A DNA stretch of 5,589 nucleotides from Nitrososphaerota archaeon (lineage in GTDB: Archaea; Thermoproteota; Nitrososphaeria; Nitrososphaerales; UBA57), in contig NZOP01000047.1 in assembly GCA_002693165.1 (NCBI GenBank), forward strand, positions 1 to 5,589, read 5' to 3'. Both the position numbers and the translations under genes were made by a program. The notes below the pieces were generated by a model. It ran no database searches. It was not told the DNA's origin and saw only the letters and a list, made by a program, of their open reading frames with translations. Shown in pieces: positions 1-5,028 of the stretch (position 1 is the stretch's first letter; each line of letters starts with the position of its first letter).

Positions 1-2
1 CT

Positions 3-146
3 GATATACGAGGTGCTAATTCATTGGGAATTACTAGTATCTTAACCACTAACGATCTTAATATTGACATTAATTCTATTCCAGATTCTGATAAACCCAA
101 ATATGTTGTAAAAGATATTAATGAATTGTACGAGAATTTATTCTAA
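3..146 (+). CDS. HAD-superfamily hydrolase, C-terminal end (5' part outside window)
   Basis: This is the last 47 codons of a gene that enters from the left edge in frame 3 and ends at TAA 144-146. The peptide opens with DIRGANSLGITSIL, the segment around motif IV of haloacid-dehalogenase-like hydrolases (GDxxxxDIxGAxxxGIxS). The first visible Asp would be the second acidic, Mg-binding residue of that motif. It ends with KPKYVVKDINELYENLF, which matches the usual HAD tail (KPDYVIxxLxEL). HAD enzymes are mostly cytosolic Mg-dependent phosphatases with an Asp nucleophile. The nucleophile, the cap domain and hence the substrate lie outside the window, so the specific activity cannot be named. The motif fit favours the HAD_2/NagD-like part of the superfamily. 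The stop codon overlaps that of the convergent membrane-protein gene. Confidence 0.82.
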   Translation, partial: DIRGANSLGITSILTTNDLNIDINSIPDSDKPKYVVKDINELYENLF

Positions 147-724
147 TTATCTCTAATAAATAATATTGTACCTGCGATGATGAAAATTAATGCTATGCTA
201 AGGTTAATTATGAATGGTAATTGTAATATATTTCCTAAATAATACACACCTGGACTTATAATTATTAGTATAATTGAAACCAAACTACTTACAATTTTCT
301 TTTCTTTAGGACTAGTTGAAAATGGAATCTGTATGAATGAAGATTGTAAAAACATTATACTTGTAAATAATATTGGAAATCTTGCTGTTAAAAACAAATT
401 CATTGTATTTGTGTTGGAATCTGCTATTGTTACTGCTCCGATTAACGATAATCCTATGATTATTATTGCAACTATTCTCATCCTTCTTGCATGAACTGCA
501 ATCAGTGTATTTCTATTGCTACTTGTTGATTGCAAGTGTAAAATCATTGCTATGCTTACCGATATTAATGATAAAATAAATGTAAACGGATTTCTTGTTG
601 CTATTAAATAACTTTCTGAATATATCTGATTACTCAAAATTTCTAATAGAAAATGACCTAGTCCAAGTATAATTGGTATGCCATAAAGCAGAAAGGCAAT
701 ATCTTCTACCGTATCAGTTTTCAT
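143..724 (-). CDS. hypothetical six-helix integral membrane protein
   Basis: I do not recognise a family for this 193-residue protein. It is strongly hydrophobic, with about six predicted membrane helices near residues 9-30, 47-65, 83-101, 108-128, 144-164 and 169-190. Loops are short and polar. The loop around 66-83 (QSTSSNRNT...HARRMR) is Arg-rich and probably cytoplasmic, as is the loop near 136-143 (STSPKEKK). Polar residues that might matter inside or beside helices include His24, Glu28, His63 and Arg115, but no catalytic motif or cysteine is visible. ATG 724-722 was chosen because a Shine-Dalgarno-like GTGAT lies 5 nt upstream; the nearby ATGs at 728 and 731 are out of frame. It starts 25 nt after trmI with no obvious TATA box between, so it is probably co-transcribed with trmI. 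A role in transport or in the membrane is a guess only. Confidence 0.78.
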   Translation of the reverse strand: MKTDTVEDIAFLLYGIPIILGLGHFLLEILSNQIYSESYLIATRNPFTFILSLISVSIAMILHLQSTSSNRNTLIAVHARRMRIVAIIIIGLSLIGAVTIADSNTNTMNLFLTARFPILFTSIMFLQSSFIQIPFSTSPKEKKIVSSLVSIILIIISPGVYYLGNILQLPFIINLSIALIFIIAGTILFIRDN

Positions 725-729
725 TCATC

Positions 730-735
730 ATCACT
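730..735 (-). promoter_or_regulatory. Shine-Dalgarno-like site of the membrane-protein gene
   Basis: Read on the minus strand this is AGTGAT, 5 nt before the ATG at 724. It matches the GGTGAT core complementary to the archaeal 16S 3' end in five of six positions. It supports the chosen start and fits a gene translated from within a longer trmI mRNA. Confidence 0.45.
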
Positions 736-749
736 TTACAATTGAAACC

Positions 750-1532
750 TTAACTGTTATCTAAACTTTTCCTTGCAAAAGTAAGATAAGTTGTGTGTCC
801 AATCATTCTCATAAATGGCCTTGTTTTACCTTCCCTGACTTCCATCTCTCTCATTAGAATTTCTAATGTTTCTATCCCAATAAATCCTTGTTTGTCTAAT
901 TCAATTACAACTTTTTCAACTTGGTTTATTGTTGGTGAAACTGAGACTAATGATCCACCTGACCTTAGACAATTTTTCATATTTTCAATCAACGTCCATG
1001 GGTCTCCTAAATCTAATATTGCTACATCGATATCTTTTTCATTTATGCCTAATTTTGCATCTTTATTTATTAAAGTGATATATTCTGATAATCCTGCTTT
1101 TTTAATATTTCTATTTGCAGTTTCATAAGATTGATCTCTGATTTCATATGAATATAAATGACCTGTAGGCTGAATCAGGTTTGCTATTACGCAACTTAAC
1201 GAACCACTACCTGTTCCTGCTTCTACTACTCTTTTACCTGGGCATAAATCTACCCAATTTACAATTATTGCCATATCTTTTGGATATAGAATTTGTGTAG
1301 CGCGTTTTGATTTTAAAATAAAATCATTTAATTTAGGATCTAATATGTAAAGTTCTCTGTTAGTATTAGTTATTACTTTTTGTCCGTATTCTTTTCCTAT
1401 CATGTCCTTGGATTCAATAAACCCTGCATGAGTATGTATTTGCTTCTCTCCATTTACTTGAACAAGCCATGTCTTTTTTGGAGATAAATATAATAAAACA
1501 AAATCCTTCTCCTCTACAATATTATCTTTCAT
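750..1532 (-). CDS. trmI: tRNA (adenine-N1)-methyltransferase TrmI (m1A57/58)
   Basis: This 260-residue protein is a class I SAM-dependent methyltransferase of the TrmI/Gcd14 family. The family makes m1A at tRNA position 58; characterised archaeal members also act at position 57. Residues 1-75 form the small N-terminal beta-rich domain. KRATQILYPKD (76-86) is the family hallmark before the catalytic domain. The SAM-binding loop is VVEAGTGSGS (102-111), Glu130 in YSYEIR is the likely ribose-binding acid, and LDLGDPW (173-179) is motif IV, with Asp174 and Asp177 near the target base. REMEVREGKTRP (228-239) is the conserved C-terminal motif. The length is normal for the archaeal enzyme, which is usually a homotetramer. 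The start is ATG 1532-1530; a TATA-like box about 28 nt upstream suggests a leaderless mRNA. The variant LDLGDPW, against the common LDLPDPW, is a mild oddity. Confidence 0.93.
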   Translation of the reverse strand: MKDNIVEEKDFVLLYLSPKKTWLVQVNGEKQIHTHAGFIESKDMIGKEYGQKVITNTNRELYILDPKLNDFILKSKRATQILYPKDMAIIVNWVDLCPGKRVVEAGTGSGSLSCVIANLIQPTGHLYSYEIRDQSYETANRNIKKAGLSEYITLINKDAKLGINEKDIDVAILDLGDPWTLIENMKNCLRSGGSLVSVSPTINQVEKVVIELDKQGFIGIETLEILMREMEVREGKTRPFMRMIGHTTYLTFARKSLDNS

Positions 1533-1555
1533 GTATTTTTGGGTATTTCTTGTTG

Positions 1556-1563
1556 TATAAAAA
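1556..1563 (-). promoter_or_regulatory. TATA box of trmI
   Basis: In the 36-bp gap between endA and trmI the minus strand reads TTTTTATA, centred about 28 nt before the trmI ATG. With the usual archaeal TATA-to-start distance of about 25-27 nt, transcription would begin at or within a few bases of the ATG, giving a leaderless mRNA. The T-rich stretch directly follows the endA stop and could also help end the upstream transcript. Confidence 0.5.
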
Positions 1564-1568
1564 TTAAA

Positions 1569-2129
1569 TTAGGCTCTCCACCAATCAAATGATAAGAATT
1601 CCACTTGTTCTTTATTCGTGTCTGCTATTGCAATTAGGAATTTCTTTTTTACGGTTGTGGCTAGGCGCCCTGCAAGTACTATTCCTGTCGCAGTTAAATT
1701 CGCTTTAGGAACCATTACTTGTATAATATAAGGTGCGTGGTCTATTCCTGGACCGTGTTCATATACTGCAAAATCACTTCCAAATTTTATTCCTGGTGTT
1801 ACAATATATCCTCTGTCTCTTAGTTCTCTATAAACCATTAATTTTTCTTTAAACAATACATATTCATTTTCACATTTTTCTTTTAGTCGTTTTTGTGATA
1901 CGACTTTTCCAGTTTCTGAATCATAAACTTTAATTTTTTTTTCAAGTAATAGGTGATATCCTTCAATTAAATCTAATATTAATGGAGCGTCAAAGTCTGT
2001 TCCTTTTGGTTTTGGTACACCTAATGGTTTGCCGAAATATCCTTCTCCGAAAACTTTTTTTGAAGATTCTAAATTCCAAATTACAACTCTATTTTCTACT
2101 AATTCTCCTCTGAATGTTTTCTTCGACAT
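1569..2129 (-). CDS. endA: tRNA-splicing endonuclease EndA
   Basis: This 186-residue enzyme cuts introns out of precursor tRNA (and bulge-helix-bulge motifs in pre-rRNA), leaving 2',3'-cyclic phosphate ends. The N-terminal domain (about 1-85) includes FGEGYFGKPLG (27-37) and an acidic/leucine-rich helix (49-63). The C-terminal nuclease domain begins near YRELRDRGYIVTPGIKFGSDF (starting at 100). It holds the expected triad: Tyr123 in DFAVYEHG, His131 in DHAPY, and a Lys at 161-163 in TVKKK, most likely Lys162 by comparison with the SVRKK of other archaea. The WW near the C terminus is also present. The length suits a single catalytic subunit, either alpha4 or the alpha of (alpha-beta)2. The start ATG 2129-2127 lies 1 nt after the DUF47 stop. 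An in-frame TTG at 2147 would add six residues but lies inside the DUF47 gene and matches nothing conserved. Translation probably follows termination on DUF47. Confidence 0.92.
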   Translation of the reverse strand: MSKKTFRGELVENRVVIWNLESSKKVFGEGYFGKPLGVPKPKGTDFDAPLILDLIEGYHLLLEKKIKVYDSETGKVVSQKRLKEKCENEYVLFKEKLMVYRELRDRGYIVTPGIKFGSDFAVYEHGPGIDHAPYIIQVMVPKANLTATGIVLAGRLATTVKKKFLIAIADTNKEQVEFLSFDWWRA

Positions 2130-2130
2130 G

Positions 2131-2784
2131 TTATAAACCAATTGCAATGATTGTTATTGAATCTGACGCAGATAAACATCTATCTGCCATTTCTTCTATA
2201 TGTTCTGCAGCATCTTTTAACAGCATTGCCTCTTTAGGAGATGTAATATCTTTTATTATAATTTTTACAAGATTTCTATATTTCAAATCTGTTTGTCGCT
2301 CGATTTTTTGTAATTCAATGGCAATATCAATCACTGCCTTTGGATTAATTGCTAATGATCTGACCATCTCATTTAATCTATATACTAAATCTACCGTTGT
2401 TGTTAGTAGTTCTTCAAATTCTTTTTGTATTGCTGCTTTTTTTACTGATTTATTATCAACAATAGATAGTCGAAATGCAACTCCACTAGTATACCCTGCT
2501 ATTTCTTCTATTTCGTACGCAGTTTTTAGTAGATCTTCTCTATTCATTAACAAACTTCCCACTTCTGCTAATTCTCTTGTTAGAGCTCTTCTATATCCTT
2601 CAACTTCATCTTCAGCTTCACTAATTTTATTTATTGAAGATTCGACACTCTTTGGATCATTTTTTACAACTGCTTCGAATACATTGCTTAATTCTCTTGA
2701 TGAATCAAGTACTTTTCTTGTTTCATCAAGTAATACTGATAGAGTCCTTCTTCTAGCTTGTGACTCAGATTCTCCAGAAAACAT
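2131..2784 (-). CDS. DUF47/PhoU-like helical protein
   Basis: This 217-residue, almost entirely helical, soluble protein resembles the DUF47 (PhoU_div) family, relatives of the phosphate regulator PhoU that usually partner PitA-type phosphate permeases. Features visible in order are an N-terminal helix with many charges (10-45), AEDEVEGYRRALTREL (57-72), NREDLLKTAYEIEEIAGYTS (81-100), which is the typical family core with acidic residues spaced along one face, and KDAAEHIEEMADRCLSASD (190-208), a second acidic helix of the E/DxxxD type. These helices bind metal in PhoU-fold proteins. There are no membrane segments. No Pit permease gene lies in this window; instead endA follows after 1 nt, so the two are almost certainly co-expressed. 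The function here is unknown. Phosphate-transport control is the family precedent, and any link to tRNA processing is only inferred from position. The start is ATG 2784-2782. Confidence 0.8.
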   Translation of the reverse strand: MFSGESESQARRRTLSVLLDETRKVLDSSRELSNVFEAVVKNDPKSVESSINKISEAEDEVEGYRRALTRELAEVGSLLMNREDLLKTAYEIEEIAGYTSGVAFRLSIVDNKSVKKAAIQKEFEELLTTTVDLVYRLNEMVRSLAINPKAVIDIAIELQKIERQTDLKYRNLVKIIIKDITSPKEAMLLKDAAEHIEEMADRCLSASDSITIIAIGL

Positions 2785-2806
2785 ATTAGTTATTTATAAC
2801 AAACAT

Positions 2807-2815
2807 CTTAAAAAA
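2807..2815 (-). promoter_or_regulatory. possible TATA box of the DUF47-endA unit
   Basis: The minus strand reads TTTTTTAAG in the 46-bp gap after lig, centred about 26-27 nt before the DUF47 ATG at 2784. That is the position expected for a leaderless transcript. A second AT-rich block, TTATAAATA at 2790-2798, looks more like a TATA box but sits too close to the ATG. Confidence 0.35.
2810..2815 (-). terminator. possible T-run terminator of lig
   Basis: Six consecutive T residues on the minus strand lie 16-21 nt past the lig stop codon. Archaeal RNA polymerase can terminate at such U-runs without a hairpin. The same bases form the proposed DUF47 TATA box, so one of the two roles may be false. 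Confidence 0.25.
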
Positions 2816-2830
2816 CATTCATTGTAATAT

Positions 2831-4582
2831 TTATTTTAGTACTTTTTTTAATTGTTTTTCGTATAATTTTCTAATTTCCATTGTAGTTGTTACATCTTGA
2901 GGTAATTTATCTTCTCTAATTCTTCCTGTGAATATTGGAAACCTTAATGCCAATCCGAAATTTTTTCTAATTTCATTTTTATTCGAAGTATGTATTGGAC
3001 TTAATGTTATTTCTGTTCCACTGATTTCTATAACTAAATTTGGTTTAAACCATACATCTGCCTGCATTTTAGAATCTATTGTTATATATTTTTCATTTAT
3101 TTTGTTTTTTTGCAGTTTGTCATAAATGAGTCTTAAATTCTCATCAGTAAATCCTGTTCCAACTTTACAAAAACTTCTGAATTTGTTACTTTCTTTATCA
3201 TATGATGCCAGAAGTAATGCGCCATAAGTGTTTACTCTCTTTCCTTTTCCGTATATTCCACCAATAACAACTAAATCCAGTGTATCTGACATTTCTGTAT
3301 TGTATTCTTTCTTTAATTTGATCCAAAGATATTCTCTTGCTCCTGCCCTGTATGTTCCATTTAAATCCTTGATTACTAGACCTTCACAACCTTCTTCTAT
3401 TGACTTTTCTAAGAAATTATTTATTTTTTCTGGGTTGTCTGTAATAGTTTGTTTAATGATGTTGAGATCTTTTGATTTTTTCGTGATATTTTCTAGTATT
3501 TCTCTTCTTTTTTTGTAGGTATGATCTGTTAAATCTTTGTCATTAAGATATAATATGTCAAATAAATTAATTGATATTGGATAATTTTTAACTGCTTCTT
3601 CAATTCGATGTTTTCTTCTTCTATGCATTAGTTCCTGAAAAGGTAAGAAATTATTACTCTTATTATCTATTGCAACTGCTTCTGCTTCAATTATCATATT
3701 TTCTATTTTTAATTTTTTCATTATTCTTTCTACATCAGGATAATGTGCTGTTATGTTTTCTAAACTTCTTGAAAAAATTTTCACAACTTGTTTGTTTAAA
3801 TGAATTTGTAATCTTTCTCCATCTAATTTATATTCTATACCTACTTTTCCTTCAATTTTTTTAATAATTTCATCTGCAGAACTTAGTCTCTCTGCAAGCA
3901 TAGGTCTAATTGGATTTCCTACTGTTATTTTGATCTTGTTTAATTCATCTAATCCTTCTTGAGCAACAGTTTTTGCGACTTTTCCTAAATCACCTGAAAT
4001 ATTATATGCTTTTTCAAGATATTTTCTGTTAGCTTTATCATTTGTAAATGCTATTGATAACGCATCTAGTACTGTATAATCTGCAATTCCTAATCTTAAT
4101 ATTCCTGTAAATGTCCTAATAATATATTTGCCTTCAATAGGTGAACAATCAGATAATAATCCTGATAATTTTGCTAATTTCATTTCTATTGATCCCTGAC
4201 CTGTAGTCGTTGCTATATCTTCAAACGTTTTATGCACCCTTTCTACTGTTAATTCTTGTTTGATTAATGTGGTTTGTGCCTTTTTTTCTAAAGCCATTTT
4301 TGTTACTTCTCCTAAATCTCCAATTTTATTATATTGTTCTTGTATCTCATTTGACGACATTGAAGTAGTTTTTTCTAACGCTCTTATTACTAATTTATCT
4401 GACATTCCAAGTTCTATGCCATAAAAATCTGGCTTTATTTTTCCTTGCGTTAAATATACTATTTTTTCAATCATCTCTGTTGGAGTATCTACTAGCAGTT
4501 TTGTTAAAATATCTATTAATTCTAATCTTTTTCTAGTCTTTTCCATCTTTTCATAGGCTTCTGCAACCCTACTGTATTCCAC
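2831..4582 (-). CDS. lig: ATP-dependent DNA ligase (archaeal Lig1-like)
   Basis: This 583-residue enzyme seals nicks in DNA during Okazaki-fragment joining and repair. It forms a ligase-AMP intermediate from ATP. The N-terminal DNA-binding domain (about 1-220) carries the duplicated-looking GDLGEV and GDLGKV turns (88-93, 198-202). IRPMLAER (225-232) leads into the adenylation domain. Motif I is EYKLDGER (250-257), with catalytic Lys252; motif III is FSRSLENIT (270-278); motif IIIa is NLFDILYL (339-346); motif IV is EGCEGLVIKD (397-406); motif V is LWIKLKK (419-425). The OB-fold domain ends with motif VI in ALRFPIFTGRIREDK (545-559). All motifs are present and the length is standard for archaea. 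The start is GTG 4582-4580, giving (M)EYSRVAEAYEKMEKT, which matches the usual MEFSxxAExFExLEKT start. An overlapping ATG at 4584 is out of frame. Confidence 0.97.
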   Translation of the reverse strand: MEYSRVAEAYEKMEKTRKRLELIDILTKLLVDTPTEMIEKIVYLTQGKIKPDFYGIELGMSDKLVIRALEKTTSMSSNEIQEQYNKIGDLGEVTKMALEKKAQTTLIKQELTVERVHKTFEDIATTTGQGSIEMKLAKLSGLLSDCSPIEGKYIIRTFTGILRLGIADYTVLDALSIAFTNDKANRKYLEKAYNISGDLGKVAKTVAQEGLDELNKIKITVGNPIRPMLAERLSSADEIIKKIEGKVGIEYKLDGERLQIHLNKQVVKIFSRSLENITAHYPDVERIMKKLKIENMIIEAEAVAIDNKSNNFLPFQELMHRRRKHRIEEAVKNYPISINLFDILYLNDKDLTDHTYKKRREILENITKKSKDLNIIKQTITDNPEKINNFLEKSIEEGCEGLVIKDLNGTYRAGAREYLWIKLKKEYNTEMSDTLDLVVIGGIYGKGKRVNTYGALLLASYDKESNKFRSFCKVGTGFTDENLRLIYDKLQKNKINEKYITIDSKMQADVWFKPNLVIEISGTEITLSPIHTSNKNEIRKNFGLALRFPIFTGRIREDKLPQDVTTTMEIRKLYEKQLKKVLK

Positions 4583-4606
4583 ATAGATAGATATATTTCA
4601 AATATT

Positions 4607-4616
4607 ATTAATTTAA
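4607..4616 (-). promoter_or_regulatory. probable TATA box of lig
   Basis: The minus strand reads TTAAATTAAT, centred about 29 nt before the GTG start of lig. This would give a very short or absent 5' leader. The whole 89-bp divergent region is AT-rich, so the exact element is uncertain. Confidence 0.35.
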
Positions 4617-4635
4617 TCATTTTCTAACTAGTGAT

Positions 4636-4645
4636 AAAGTTTATC
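4636..4645 (+). promoter_or_regulatory. probable TATA box of the S25e-like gene
   Basis: AAAGTTTATC contains a TTTATC core centred about 29 nt before ATG 4672. This suits a nearly leaderless transcript. It also argues against the upstream in-frame ATG at 4651, which would lie before the predicted transcription start. Confidence 0.4.
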
Positions 4646-4671
4646 TTTTCATGTTTTTTACTAATTATTGT

Positions 4672-4953
4672 ATGTCTAAAACAGAAAAAGATACAAAATC
4701 TTCAAAAAAAGCCGAATCTAACAAAAGAGATGATTCTAGTACTAATCTTGCTCATGGATTATTTTTACCTACTATAGACGAAAGTAATCTGAAGAATACA
4801 TTTGGTAACAAAGCCATTACTATCTATGGTACTGCTAAAATTCTTAACATAAATGCCTCTACTGCGACTAGATTCCTTAATGATCTAGAGTCGAAAAATC
4901 TAATCACAAAAGTTGGTGGATATTCTGGTCATTATGTCTGGAAAATTATTTAA
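4672..4953 (+). CDS. rps25e: ribosomal protein S25e-like small winged-helix protein
   Basis: This 93-residue protein starts MSKTEKDTKSSKKAE: about 30 lysine/serine-rich, probably disordered residues. A compact winged-helix domain follows (about 36-93): KAITIYGTAKILNINASTATRFLND is the helix-turn-helix part, and LESKNLITKVGGYSGHYVW is the recognition-helix end and wing. This layout (basic tail, then the pattern V/I-T-x-x-x-L-A-xx-xx-I-xx-S-xA-xx-xL-xx-L-E-xx-G/N-x-I) fits eS25, a component of the small subunit head found in eukaryotes and some archaeal phyla including Nitrososphaerota. The uL3 gene 75 nt downstream supports a ribosomal role. A small DNA-binding winged-helix regulator is the main alternative. 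ATG 4672 was chosen over ATG 4651 because it gives a typical ribosomal N terminus and fits the TATA position. The start MFFTNYC is not conserved-looking. Confidence 0.72.
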   Translation: MSKTEKDTKSSKKAESNKRDDSSTNLAHGLFLPTIDESNLKNTFGNKAITIYGTAKILNINASTATRFLNDLESKNLITKVGGYSGHYVWKII

Positions 4954-4980
4954 CAATTTTAATTTTGGAAATTCAAAATG

Positions 4981-4988
4981 CTTAAAAA
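4981..4988 (+). promoter_or_regulatory. possible TATA box of rpl3
   Basis: CTTAAAAA lies in the 75-bp gap between the S25e-like gene and rpl3, centred about 44 nt before the TTG start. Transcription would begin near 5010, leaving a leader of about 18-20 nt that can contain the AAGTGA ribosome-binding site. Unlike its neighbours, rpl3 would therefore have a short leader. Confidence 0.4.
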
Positions 4989-5016
4989 TCAATTCAAAGT
5001 TGTTTTATCTTAATCA

Positions 5017-5022
5017 AAGTGA
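5017..5022 (+). promoter_or_regulatory. Shine-Dalgarno-like site deciding the rpl3 TTG start
   Basis: AAGTGA lies 6 nt before TTG 5029-5031 and matches the archaeal AGGTGA core with one mismatch. The TGA at 5020-5022 is also an in-frame stop for the rpl3 frame. No ATG or GTG is available between it and the conserved N terminus, so TTG is the only reasonable start. Confidence 0.5.
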
Positions 5023-5028
5023 ATTAAT

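Noticed and set aside
793..1128. A plus-strand open frame opposite trmI.
   Set aside because: It lies wholly within the well-supported trmI coding region, and the peptide shows no family resemblance.
2130..2147. Alternative TTG start adding MQLVYN to EndA.
   Set aside because: The six added residues lie inside the DUF47 coding end, are not conserved-looking, and the ATG at 2129 gives a standard EndA N terminus.
2790..2798. TTATAAATA on the minus strand as the DUF47 promoter.
   Set aside because: It is only about 6-14 nt before the ATG, so transcription would begin inside the gene, with no internal start codon until residue 80.
2114..2827. A long plus-strand open frame opposite the DUF47 gene (237 codons).
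   Set aside because: The predicted peptide is Ser/Phe-rich with no motif and mirrors the codon pattern of a recognisable DUF47 gene on the other strand. It also overlaps both ends of neighbouring genes.
2928..3864. Three short plus-strand open frames opposite lig.
   Set aside because: All are low-complexity Phe/Leu/Ser-rich peptides antisense to a ligase with every motif intact, as expected for AT-rich antisense frames.
4583..4596. ATAGATAGATATAT in the divergent region as a tandem repeat or operator.
   Set aside because: It is just over two copies of a 4-base unit in AT-rich DNA, with no second copy near the other genes, so chance is sufficient.
4651..4671. Upstream in-frame ATG adding MFFTNYC to the S25e-like protein.
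   Set aside because: It lies only a few bases after the TATA-like element, before the expected transcription start, and the hydrophobic residues do not fit the basic tail.
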